A stretch of 64,000 bases of DNA from Syncephalastrum monosporum B8922 (Eukaryota > Mucoromycota > Mucoromycetes > Mucorales > Syncephalastraceae). Location: contig JNEN01001227.1 in the NCBI GenBank assembly GCA_000697355.1, forward strand, positions 310,001-374,000. Reading direction: 5' to 3'. A program made the translations under genes and the position numbers. Shown one piece after another: positions 36,319-47,203 of this stretch; the first letter of the stretch is position 1; each line of letters begins with the position of its first letter. A model generated the notes under the pieces. The model was not told the DNA's origin. It made no database searches and saw only the letters and a list, made by a program, of their open reading frames with translations.

Positions 36319-37281
36319 ATGCCACCCTCAGACGAGTCTTCTAATTGTGCAGATACATTGGATGCTTCGTTATGGGAACTACTCTGCGATGCGCACTGCC
36401 ATCCGCACGATGAGAAAGACAAGCTGGACGATATTTTAAAGCTCAAAACGGGTCGCATAAACACCATGGGCGTCCGGCAAGACGATTGGGATGTCGTGGC
36501 CTTGCTCGCCAGTCGCAGCGAGAAATGTCAGCCATGCTTCGGCATCCATCCTTGGTTTACTCACAGTGTGCTTGTACGCGACGAAGAAGCCGATGGTCAT
36601 TATGAGCGCGTGTTGACAGCCAAGAATCCTGAAGATCTGGAGATTATGTTGCCACAGCTGAGACCGCCCACGCCTTTTGAGACATGGCACAACGACTTAC
36701 GGCGAAGGCTCGAAGCCCACCCGGCTGCGCTGGTCGGTGAAGTCGGGCTCGACCGGGCAGCTCGTCTGTTGCCAGGCGGCCGGATTGATTGGCACGGCGT
36801 AAAACCCACCACGGTCCAGTGCCGCATTGAGCACCAAGTGGCAATTTTTAAGACGCAGCTCGAACTCGCGCGAGAGTTCAACCGGGCAGTGAGCATCCAC
36901 TGCGTGCAGGGCCAAGGCCACTTGCTCCAGCTGCTGCAGAAGAAACCAGACACGCCAGGCGTCGTCCGCATCTGTCTCCACTCGTTCGGTGGCTCGCCTG
37001 CCACCATCCCTCAGTTTATAAGCCTCAAGAATTACAAGGTTTATGTCTCGTTCTCCACCGCCATCAACGCTCGCCTGGGTGACAAGCTCAAAAAGCTGAT
37101 TGCCTCCATCCCCGAAGACCGTCTCCTTCTCGAGACCGATCTCAACACGCCGCTCGGCCTTGACGAAGCCATGCTGGATATTGCTCGCCTTGCTGCCGAC
37201 GCCCGCGACTGGTCCCTAGAGCATACCATTCGACAGACAAATACCAATTATCAGAACTTCATCCATGGCGAATCAAAATAA
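36319..37281 (+). CDS. TatD/Scn1-like metal-dependent hydrolase
   Basis: Single exon, 320 residues. TatD-family metal ligands are in place: DAHCHPHDE (HxH) near residue 30, GEVGLDRAARL (Glu) near 140, SIHCVQG (His), LHSFGG (His) and LLLETDLNTPLG (Asp). Fungal Scn1-type TatD proteins interact with the APC/C subunit Cut9; others are DNases. Which applies here is not known. The ATG lies only 64 bp beyond the protease stop codon on the same strand, so its promoter must overlap the protease 3' end or be very short. It is the only long intronless gene besides the F-box gene. Confidence 0.92.
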   Translation: MPPSDESSNCADTLDASLWELLCDAHCHPHDEKDKLDDILKLKTGRINTMGVRQDDWDVVALLASRSEKCQPCFGIHPWFTHSVLVRDEEADGHYERVLTAKNPEDLEIMLPQLRPPTPFETWHNDLRRRLEAHPAALVGEVGLDRAARLLPGGRIDWHGVKPTTVQCRIEHQVAIFKTQLELAREFNRAVSIHCVQGQGHLLQLLQKKPDTPGVVRICLHSFGGSPATIPQFISLKNYKVYVSFSTAINARLGDKLKKLIASIPEDRLLLETDLNTPLGLDEAMLDIARLAADARDWSLEHTIRQTNTNYQNFIHGESK

Positions 37282-37366
37282 CAGTTCCATCACGACGTTC
37301 TCATTTAGGTGGTACATTATTCTTTGTAGATAATACACCCACACACAATTATATACTCTCAGACTA

Positions 37367-38061
37367 CAGTGCCCGCTCGATAACTCGATACTCGATAACT
37401 CGATATTTCCCTAAGTCGATCACCGTCGCTGCAACCGACTCACGTTAAGCAGGAAAAATTCGATAACCGATAACTCGATACTCGATCAGCCCCTCCCACA
37501 CGATCGAGTTAGAATCAACCAATAAAAATTGTCAAAAGTTGGATATTAACATGTCAGACGATAGGATTTGAACAAACAACCTGCAGCAATCTTGTTATTG
37601 ATGTATTAGATGATGAAGTCTCGCGTGAGTGACATAATGCTCTTCTCTATTTCATTGGACGAGTGCGAACAAAACGTCTTATATTTTGGGGGGCAAGGGG
37701 CTGTTATTGCGCTTTGCCTCAAGCTGCTCTTTTTCCATTTGCATGTGGTTCCTTCCCTAACCCACTGTGCGAACTGGCATTGACTGTGCGGAGGCGTCGT
37801 ACTCTTATGCTTCCGCATACAGTCTAGCTAATTTTCTTCGGTTACTAAGCTGTTGCATTTTGTGATCGAAAGCAAGCGCGGAAGATGGCAAAGATGTCTT
37901 TATCTGTAACTGTGCTACACATCACATGTATTATAGAGTCTAACAGAATAAGCATCAGCCGTCAGCCTTTGGTCGGAGATTCATTTTCATAAACTCGATC
38001 ATTCGATAAGTCGATCACCAAGGGCTGCAACGGTGGTGATCGAGTTATCGAGCGGGCACTG
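37367..38061. mobile_element. Non-autonomous pogo/Tc1-mariner-type DNA transposon
   Basis: The 695-bp element has 23-bp perfect terminal inverted repeats beginning CAGTGCCCGCTCGATAACTC, immediately flanked on both sides by TA (37365-37366 and 38062-38063), the target duplication of this superfamily. Subterminal sequence repeats the ACTCGATA unit several times (about 37376-37410 and 37460-37490, with an inverted set near 37993-38048), the usual layout of transposase-binding sites. No transposase frame is present; the longest internal frame (70 codons, minus strand) shows no DDE motif. The ends match the style of pogo/Tigger-like elements (CAGT...CTCGA), so a trans-acting transposase elsewhere in the genome would be required. 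Confidence 0.8.
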
Positions 38062-38160
38062 TATATCAATTCTGTCAATAATACATTTTTTAATAGCATG
38101 TGTAGTACAGGATCAAATAAATAAATAAATACATATGTATTGCTACAATATAACAATAAT

Positions 38161-39685
38161 CTAAGAGAACGCATTGACTTTAGCAAGCTCCTTGGGCGTA
38201 TCCGCGCGGGGTTTGCTGAGGAAGAGGTGCTCAAAGGTAGCAGACCAGGCTGTACGAGGAGTCAGATTGTCCAGATCCCAGAGCTTGGCGAGGAAGGCAG
38301 GGATGGAAGTATGCGAGTAAATACCGCTGGCATTGGGACCCTTCTTCTCAATGACGCCCTTGCCGAGCCAGGGGGACATCAGGATCGTGGGCACACGCAC
38401 ACCCAGACGTGTGAAATCAAAGGTCGACGTCTTGCCATCCGCTGCCTTCTCGGTGTAGGTCAGATTGTCGCCAGCAGGCACGTTGACGGGCGGCACCACG
38501 TGGTCAGCAAATCCACCGCCCTCATCGAAGGATAAGATGAACAAGGTCTGGTTCCACTGCGGAGACTGAGCCAGCGCTTCGTAGATGCTCTTGATGAAGG
38601 TCTCTCCCAAGCTAATGGGCGAGGGCGGATGCATCGAGTCAAAGTCACAGCACTCGGGGTTGATGTACGAGAACTGGGGCAGCGTGCCGTTCTTGGCATC
38701 ATCGAAAAAGGCCTTCAAGTTCTTGATGTTCTTCTGGAGCGCACCACTCTGGAAGGTCCACTTGTAGAAAGCCGCGTCTGGGTTGAATCCAGTTCCGGGA
38801 TGGGTCTCATCAATGTAGCCATACGCGTTGCCAGACGAGTTGGAATAGTTGATCCACGACACGTTTGCCTTCGAAAGCTGCTCAAAGATCGAAACCTGAG
38901 GCAGACCACCGTTGGAAATGACAGCGTCGTTGGAGCCGTGACCGTGGGAGGTACCCGAAGTGATCTGCAAAGTAGATTATGGGGCATGAGAAAGCTATCT
39001 TATATAATGCGCATATTCCCTTTTTTCTTCTATACTTACGTAAGCACCTGGTGTAAATTGATTGCATAATAGAAATAGCCATTTAAAACTCTGACAATAA
39101 AGAACCACCAATGCACTTACGGTTAGGGTTGGTGGGGCCAGGCACGGAGCAGAACCACTGGTCAAAGAGTACATAGTTCTTGGCCATGTCTTCAAAGACG
39201 GGGACGTGGGCTGACGTGTAGTAGTTCATGATCTCGGACGCACGCGAGGCATTGCCGTTGAAGCCATGGGCGACTTGCTGCTCGGTAAGGAAACCCTTGA
39301 GATCAGCCTTGATGGTACCATTTTTGATACCGGCCTCATCGGGGTGATAGGTGCTGTAAAGACCGAAAGAGGTACCAGTAATGCTATGGTTCGGGTCATC
39401 CTCGGTAATATCGTGAGCGGGCTCCAGCTGGTCAGCGCAAACGACCTGGCTGCTCGTATCGCTGACATTCATAGGGTTACAGAATGTACGGCCAACCATG
39501 CCGTCGATGGACTTATCATAGGTGAAGCCGCCCGCCAAGGTATCAAAAGAGCGATTCTCTTGAATAAGGACGACAACGTTCTTGATGTTATCCTTCCAGG
39601 AGTCGGACGAGGCCTTGCCCTGTTGCGGAAGCGCAGCCGCAGAGAGTGCCAGCAGCGTAACAATGGCAGTCTGAATATGCACCAT
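38161..39685 (-). CDS. Secreted phosphoesterase (phospholipase C / acid phosphatase family, PF04185 type)
   Basis: Three exons (minus): 39121..39685, an 8-nt microexon 39040..39047, and 38161..38964; 458 residues. A signal peptide (MVHIQTAIVTLLALSAAALP) leads to VVVLIQENRSFDTLAGGF, the defining ENRSFD metal/active-site box. This is followed by FDQWFCSVPGPTNPNR, GTSHGHGSNDAVISNGG and FDEGGGFADHVVPPVNVP. The 8-nt exon supplies the last two bases of Arg plus Ala and Tyr in PNRAYITSGTS; without it the conserved TNPNR-to-TSGTS linker cannot be made in frame. It likely cleaves extracellular phosphate esters. Its 3' end lies about 100 bp from the transposon at 37367-38061. Confidence 0.92.
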
Positions 39686-41493
39686 GATGAATTGTGTGGC
39701 CAGGTGAGACTATCGATCTGGAGGAAGTGGGGCCCACTGATTATTTATATTGTTAAGCGAAGAAAAAAACTTTATCCTGTGCTTATTGTGAAGATGCACG
39801 TGTGTATGGCTTGAGCCAATTACATGAGCATTCTTTGCCGCTAATTCGGGGCGAGAACTAGGGACGGCTCAAAGTATGTCAGTGAATACAAGAAAAAAAA
39901 AACAGGGTTCGAAGCATAAGCTTAGCAGTGGGACAGAGGAAAGCACGTGGACAAGAGGCTTGATTTTCCAAGTTAGGCCGTGTTTCATTTCAGCCAATGA
40001 TCGCCGCTGGGTTTGGTCATGCTTGCTACACCGTCTATGCCGTACCCTCGGATCCAGTCGCACAATAAAATGCGGATGCTGTCTTACGTCGTCCATTATT
40101 AGGTGTTACGTCCGAACTAATGGATTCATGAAGTGAGACCTTTTGCAAGGCGCGCGGACTTGCTCACCGGGTCCATCCGCTGTTTGTTCTACGTTCCATT
40201 GGATAGCCATTAACATTGATACAAAAATCTTCGGCCCATTTTTTCACAGTCCTACTTTTTTTCCTGCGTTCGATCTCGTACGCGTACCTATTTATTTTGT
40301 GTAGCTAAAGACCTGAAGAGCGGTGATCTCATATTTTTCTACCTTCCTCGTTGCAGGAGAGTCATAGGGATCTATACTTCTATAAATGAATATTATGGGA
40401 GCAGTTTGGGCGCCGTATTTCCAGGCATAGAAACATAAGGAAAAGTACACCCTCATTAGCAATAGCCTCCATATGATATAATTTGACCAAATGGTATTGA
40501 TGGTTTAAGAGAATGCAGTGGTGATACGATGAGCAATGTGCTTAATCGACAGAATCGAATATGCTTAAGCAGGTGGGAGCAATTTTGAGAGGTATACGTA
40601 TAATAGAATGGCATCGCGGCTTACGTAAGATAGGTTGTATCCAAGACGTTCAGGGTGTTTGGGGAACGGACTTACAAGAATGCGCACGATAAGGCAATAT
40701 CTACGTATTTACGCTGGCAAAAATTTTGTCTACACTGGTGCTCGAATCTTTGGAATAGAACTTGTCTTCGTTGCGCCGGGCGCGAGATCAAGGAGGAGAT
40801 ACGCAAAATGTACGTTTGTACTGAGACCTGGAAGGCTCAAATGGGTATAGACTCCTTCTGCTACCAGCCATCAGCTACGAGAACAGTCTCAAAGAAAGTG
40901 CTGGGTACTGCCGTACGCTCAGACTAAAATTTAAACTTCTTACCAGATGCAAAGAGTATGTATGGACGTTTATCATCCTGAACAAATTGCCTAATGATGC
41001 GCGGTTCGAACCTGCGCAAAACAATACACATGTAGAACACATAAATGCTTTTTCAACAAAGGCATTCCGCAGTACATATACAGACATACGCAATAACCAA
41101 AAAGTCAGCATATGTAGGTCTCCTGCGTTATAGTTATATCTGTTCGGGGGCATGTGTCATATGTATAGCATGTATGCACGTTCAGCGAGGAACGGTACGG
41201 CTTGCACCAGTTGCTCAGCTGAGATATACGACGGCACGGTAATATATACATGCATTTCTTGCACCGACTTCACACACCATCAACGTTGGTTCTTCGGTAA
41301 TTTATAAGCTCAATCTGGTATTATTTGATTTACTTGAATACAGGACTTACTTTACAATCATCAACATCAATTACTACTGTACAATATCAAACTACATATT
41401 GACCCATTAGGTATGTCTCTTACACTCAGGCGGTCTAATTAAGGTCTCCACTGCTAAGGTCTCCACTGCTGCTATCAGTATGAACCGGGACCT
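39686..41493. other. Intergenic region
   Basis: The phosphoesterase promoter side is followed by ~1.5 kb of AT-rich sequence in which I see no supportable exon. Confidence 0.5.
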
Positions 41494-42786
41494 CTAGGCT
41501 TTCATAAATGGTCCACGGTTATAGACATCTTCGATGGCCCAGTGGTCGGTGATCTTGACATCGGTGGGATTAGGAGGTGTATCACGCAGGCGCCGCATCT
41601 TGAAACCGACGACATTTTCCTTTGGGAAATCGTGCCATTCATCTGGGAAACGCATCAGCACGTCAGAGACAGTGACGGTCTCTATATTGAGAGGACTGAA
41701 ATCGAGGGAATTAAAGTGTAGAATGGTCTTCTCGGGGCGTGTTCTCCTGCCCCCAATCTCGATGTGGCGTAAACTCTTCATCTGGGTGAGTTGGATAAGG
41801 ACATCCTCGTAGTTGAACTGACGTCCCTGCAAAGCAAAGTCCTTTATGCGCGCCCAGTGGAGGTCATGCCATGCGTTCCGAATCAAGGTCCAGGCCACAT
41901 GGAAAGGCTGGTCATAATCAGTGCCTCGACAGTGGATATTGTTCAGGTCGAGATACTCCACGGCTCGGTACTTGTTGGCGAAGTATGTCATGAGCTCATA
42001 GGGCGAGAGATAGATGTTCTTGAAGGTGAGACGCTTGAGGGTCCGGTTGATTGGATATGCAAGTGAGGCGTGCGCAACGTCGTTCTCAGGGACACCGTTG
42101 AAACCCATATCGTTAAAGTTCATGGAGACGAACCAGAAGCCTTGGAGGGTGAGGCTGTGCAGATGTGGACACATGGTGTCGATGTGCTCGAACTCGTCTG
42201 CAGAAAGAAAACCAGCCTCCGAGCGGATTTTGCGAGCGGACAAGACCTCAAGACGCGGTGCATGGCTGAGCATTGCCAGGAGCGTGTCGACGCTGCATTT
42301 CACGTCGAGTTCGCGGAGTTGCGAGCTCATGCTTGGACGGGCTTGCTTGTCATCGAATGCGAACCAGGGTGGCAGCTGGTGAGGAGATAATTTGGCAGCT
42401 CGGATGGGCACACGGAGCCACCCGCTCCTCAAAAAGTAGCCCACGATCCAGAGCGTCGTCCACAGCCGGTCGTACATATCGGCCCGCTTGATTCTGGGCA
42501 GCAGTGCAGGCAAGCGATACGCGTCCTGGCACGTGATATGGAATACGTTCTTGATGGTCAGCTCGCGCACATTTAAGCCAGCGTCCCAGCCGTAGTGGGC
42601 CGATGCAGTCATGCTATTGAGGAAACGATCCAGTTGGCGTTTGGAGGTGATCCGCACCTTCCCGTAGAACTTGGGACGAAGTATGGCGCTCCACGTTCTG
42701 CCGAGGTGCATGCACGCCCATTGTGTCTTGGCGTCATCCACATGGCTTGCAATGGCTTCAATGAGCTCTGTAGGTAAAGTCACCAT
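41494..42786 (-). CDS. F-box protein with leucine-rich C-terminal region
   Basis: Single exon, 430 residues from the ATG at 42786; an in-frame ATG at 42885 would add 33 residues. The start MVTLPTELIEAIASHVDDAK fits an F-box (LPxEL...I) opening a protein. The rest contains irregular leucine-rich repeats, for example LRELDVKC, LHSLTLQGFWFVS, LKRLTFKNIYLSP, VEYLDLNNIHC and LRHIEIGGRR. Such proteins are substrate receptors of SCF ubiquitin ligases, and mucoralean genomes carry large families of them. The substrate is unknown. Confidence 0.8.
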   Translation of the reverse strand: MVTLPTELIEAIASHVDDAKTQWACMHLGRTWSAILRPKFYGKVRITSKRQLDRFLNSMTASAHYGWDAGLNVRELTIKNVFHITCQDAYRLPALLPRIKRADMYDRLWTTLWIVGYFLRSGWLRVPIRAAKLSPHQLPPWFAFDDKQARPSMSSQLRELDVKCSVDTLLAMLSHAPRLEVLSARKIRSEAGFLSADEFEHIDTMCPHLHSLTLQGFWFVSMNFNDMGFNGVPENDVAHASLAYPINRTLKRLTFKNIYLSPYELMTYFANKYRAVEYLDLNNIHCRGTDYDQPFHVAWTLIRNAWHDLHWARIKDFALQGRQFNYEDVLIQLTQMKSLRHIEIGGRRTRPEKTILHFNSLDFSPLNIETVTVSDVLMRFPDEWHDFPKENVVGFKMRRLRDTPPNPTDVKITDHWAIEDVYNRGPFMKA

Positions 42787-44322
42787 TAGTAAGAAGAAAA
42801 GTTGTGAGACTTCCCTTCGTGCCGGTCGTTCTTTTATGCCGCTTGCAGGAGTACCTGTCACACGCATACCCCTATCAAATTTCATTTCATAAATTCAGTT
42901 CTCCAATATGCAATACGTTTAATTCTATGTCGTCTCGTATAAGAATAATGCATATGAGATATATCTAGGTGCTAAGTCGAGTGACATGATGCCATTTCGT
43001 TTTCTCTTTTCGCGTATGCTACGCAAAGCCCAGGTTTTTTAAGATGATAAGATGGTGACACAAGCAGAAATTTATGGGCAATAAATTTCGATCTGCTGTG
43101 AGGAACAGTCACTCTTCATATTCGATCATCATTTTTAGTGCCTGTAATAGAGAAGAATACGACTAAATGGCAGGTGGCGTTATAACCAATATAACTATAA
43201 TATCTGCAAATGTAGCTTTTAATTTTCTCTTACAGTCAACTGTGTTTTCTAAAGCTACTTCGAACATAGCTGAATATAACATGGGAATAGAGAATAATAG
43301 AAAAAGCACTCAAAATGGATTTTTCCGTTAATATTCGAGCCCTCATGGTTTGCATAGCCAAGTGTGTGTACTGGAAATGGCGTGTGGTTGGCCAGGCTGA
43401 AGCGGCAAGCGAGCGGTGGTCCACTGAGACTATGGCTAATGCTCCTGCTAAGACTATGGCGCAGACAGAGAGCTAGTTGCCAGAGACGTCCTCATATCAT
43501 CACGCCTTGTATGTAGGCACTTGTCGTCCCAGCCCATGGGCGATTTTAACTACATTTTCGCTTATCATCGCTTGCTTTCTTTGGGTCGAGCAGCTGAGGA
43601 GTCCGAATCAGAGTGTGCACGTCTGACTCGCGCGGTGCATGTTGGTCAGATACAATGGGGTCTGCGCATATCTGTTCTAGCTGACTGCTAGTGCTAGTAT
43701 GGAGAACTGTCCTCAGTATATATGGGCATACGAAAATATTGACAGATACTATATAAGGGGTCATTGAAATGGTTGAACGGTGCGGATTATGCTAAGGCAA
43801 AGAACAGCAAAGGCAAACAATCATGCTTGGCAGACGCATACAAGCATGCACAAGTATATTTTCTAGATGGTCGTGATAGATGACAACTTCGGCTGACGAG
43901 CAAAAAGACACGTGATAGTATCGACACAATATGAAAGAGGAAAATAAACAAGGGACATTCGCTGAGGACCAGGAAGGTCCGAGCGCATGGATACATTCGT
44001 GAAGTTATGGAGTATAACCAGGGACCTTCCCTGTTTGGGAGTAGTGTATATTACGTAGTGGATATGGGTGGTCTTTGACATATTAGTATATACCGTATGA
44101 AAAGAAAAGAAAATACGAAGAAAACATAGCCAAACGGTAAAGCTGCGAAAGTAATGGATGCGTCACATCTATCGGGTCCCTTTTTATATTAAGGAGTGTA
44201 TATTATATGTGGGATAGAGTTATGTTGTCATGAAGGCAACAAAACTGCACCACCTTTTTCTTTCTCAGCACGCCCACACAGCACTTTCCCACCCGAACGA
44301 ACTACCTTTTTTTTTGCGCATC
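42787..44322. other. Divergent intergenic region
   Basis: About 1.5 kb between the start codons of the F-box gene and SGF29. No coding exon is supported; the last 60 bp before SGF29 are T/C-rich. Confidence 0.5.
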
Positions 44323-45698
44323 ATGACAGACCGAAAAGCGCCACGATCCTCGCGATCGACAGCGACTCTTGAGGAAAGTAGCGAAGAGCACAGTCTTTGG
44401 AAACAGATTTGCACCTCTTTGGCAAATCTTGAAGACACGCAAGAACGATCGGCTCTTGTGCTAGAAAAGATCAACGCCATTACACGCTCGACCGACTTCA
44501 ACCGAGGTGAGTTCTGGCCGGGAGCCCGTTTGTGTTACAGTCGACGGAGAAAGAGTACTCAAGATTGGGTGATATTCATCCCACTTGTGCCCCCCTTTGG
44601 AAGGTATCTCCGCCTCTTTGAAGCAGCAGCTCGGCACTCTCTACCAGGAAGCCATCAAACTAGCGGACAGAGAGACACTGTAAGTTAGCTCAAAGCCATC
44701 ATGCTACGGAATGCGATAGCTAATGACCTGTATATTAGCTTAAATCTGGATACGCGCGAAAAGATCTCAGTGTTACTGGCGCTCCGAGAGGCATCCGAGA
44801 GTGGTACAGCAGCATTTGCATATATCCAGAGGAAAAAGGGGAGCCTCATACTCTATTGTCGTTTTTCAGTCATAGATCCCCGACGGAAGCGCAAGCGATT
44901 GGATGACACTATCAACCACCAGACGACACGAAAAAAGAACAAAACGTAAGGCATGTTCCTGGGATCACTTGATCAATATACCAACCCGCTCAACCCAACC
45001 CTTTCGTCTCTCTATTCTTCTTCTTTGCCCACATAGCAGTAGCGGAATGCTTGTGCCCGGCACATCGGTAATCCTCCTCATCCGAGCCATGCACCTCGAG
45101 ACTAAACACCTTGCCTACCTACCTAGGTTGCTGCCAGACAGCCCAACCAGAAGGGCAAGAGCGAAGAGTGGATCCTGGCCGTTGTGCTCGGATTTCAATC
45201 GGATAAGAACAAGTAAGTTTCCGTTTCCTCTAATCTTCCCTGCTCGTTTTTCAAATTCATTTTCCTATTAGATATTTCGTGGAGGATGTGGATCAAGATG
45301 AGACAGGAAAAAAACAGCAAGTATCTCTGCTATAAAATGTTGAAAGCACAAGTACTGTTTGCTCACCCATTCCAAAAAAAAAAAGGCGCTATTTACTTCA
45401 CCCAAAGAATATCATACCCATTCCAGATCGAAAGGACGAGGCGACCGCGACGACCCATTCAGAGTTCCCCGTAGGTCAAAAGGTCTTGGCACTGTATCCT
45501 GGAACCACATGCTTCTACCGTGCCACCGTGATTGTGCCTCCTGTCAAGGTATGTGTAGAGACAATAATAATCCAACAGTGGTTAAGGAAAAGAATGCAGA
45601 ATGAGGACATCAACTTCCCTACCCATTATCGAGTGAGGTTTGACGATGACAACAACGACGCTAAATTCGTCATGCCCGAGCACGTCCTTCGGATTTGA
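44323..45698 (+). CDS. SGF29: SAGA complex subunit SGF29 (tandem Tudor, H3K4me reader)
   Basis: Nine exons: 44323..44506, 44604..44679, 44739..44803, 44870..44945, 45037..45067, 45127..45212, 45272..45320, 45408..45548, 45600..45698; 268 residues. The N-terminal half is helical (LWKQICTSLANLEDTQERSA). The C-terminal half is the SGF29 tandem Tudor domain: VPGTSVAARQ, EEWILAVVLGF, YFVEDVDQDETG, the highly conserved VLALYPGTTCFYRATVIVPP and HYRVRFDDDNNDAKFVMPEH. This domain binds di/trimethylated H3K4 and brings SAGA to promoters. The average exon is under 90 nt, the most finely split gene in the window. Confidence 0.95.
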
Positions 45699-45940
45699 CT
45701 CCATACCCGCTACGCCTTTATAATGAATACATTGTGTATATATCTTTCCTCTCTCGATCAGATCTGCAAGAGGACGCACACAAGCGCCTACCCGTAATAC
45801 CATAGACATTTACCCTTTCTAACGGAATAAAATCTCACTTGCACGCCCAAATTTGCTATAATAAAGGATTCGAGAGTGATGGATGTTGGAAGATGCATAT
45901 AGACAGATTATTTTGGTATAGATTTGGCAGATGATGACGC

Positions 45941-47203
45941 TCAAAAGCCCCAGACCTAAAAACAAAAATGATTTACGTAAGCAAGGAGTGAAAAACGCAG
46001 ATTGGGCAGGCATACCTTGAGTGAATTATCCCAACTACCGGTGCAAAGAGCCATACCGTCATTCGAGATGCCGAGGCACGAAACACGGTTCTCGTGGCCG
46101 CTCAACGTACCGACGCGTTCGTTTCGTAGAGTATCCCAGACTTGGCAATTGAAGTCATCGTAGCCACCAAAGAGCAGACGGCCGGACCGTGAAAAAGCAA
46201 CGGAAGTGACACCGCACAAAATGTTGTCATCGGAATAGACATTGAGTTCGCGGTCTGCTCGGAGATCAAATAGGCGGCAGCTCGCATCGTCTGAGCCTGT
46301 ACCAAACGCCTGACCGCTGGGGAAGAACTCCACCGAATTAATATCGGACTCGTGGCCGGTAAACGTCTGCACGCATTTCCGCCGATCTCGGATGTCCCAC
46401 ACTTTGGTCGTATTGTCGCAAGCCCCTGAGACAAACAGATCGGGATTGGCTACCGAAATTGAAAGGCTATATATACGTATGTGTTTAGTTTTTTCGTTCA
46501 AATTTCATTGTTCCTTAATTCTTCATAATTTTTGGGGTCGTACCACATGACATCGCCGGTGTGTTCCTGGAATTTATCCAACTTGACGCCCGCGTCAACG
46601 TCCCAAAGGACACACGTCGTGTCGCCACTCGAAGTAAGAATCTGGCGCTCATTCACGAACCGGCAGCAGCTCAGGTAGCCGGTGTGTCCAACGAGTTCTC
46701 TTGCTGGCCGCGTGGGACCATCACGTGCCTTGAGATTAAAGATCGAGCAGACATTGTCGAGACCGCCCGACGCTACAAAGTTCGACGAAGGCGAATGCGC
46801 GCAGGTCATGACCCACGACGATCTAAGTGGAATCGCGCAAATCTTGTGTGTCGTGTACGCTTCCCAGATAAGAAGCCGTCCGTCCTGCGAGGCCGTCACG
46901 AGCTGGGGTCGGTCGCGTGCCCAGTGCAGAGCATACACTTTCGCTAAATGACCTTTTAGGGTACGCCGTATGCGAAGGTTCACCTTGGGTAAAGGCTTGA
47001 TTTGTTTCCGTGCCAACTCGCTCACTATTATATTTAATTATTAGGGTGAACACACCGCCTGACTTATTTCATACTACATCACAAGTATTGTAATTCTACG
47101 TACGCTCGCTGTCGAAGAGTGCTTCTCGTCGTTGTTTGACCCTTTCTTTGAGTTGCTCGGCTTCTCGACGAGCAGCAGCAATGCGCTCGTTGTAGTCATC
47201 CAT
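45941..47203 (-). CDS. Heterotrimeric G-protein beta subunit
   Basis: Four exons (minus): 47104..47203, 46544..47024, 46016..46466, 45941..45955; 348 residues. An N-terminal helix ([20 protein letters not shown]), for coiled-coil pairing with G-gamma, is followed by seven WD40 blades: [11 protein letters not shown]...[35 protein letters not shown]...[57 protein letters not shown] and [12 protein letters not shown]...NSLKVW. The final exon is 15 nt and adds only VWGF plus the stop. It signals downstream of receptors, probably including pheromone/trisporoid or nutrient responses (inference). Its stop is about 240 bp from the convergent SGF29 stop. Confidence 0.96.

Noticed and set aside
37557..37590. 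tRNA T-arm-like GGATTTGAACA
   Set aside because: No complementary T stem, anticodon arm or acceptor stem can be drawn; it lies inside the transposon.
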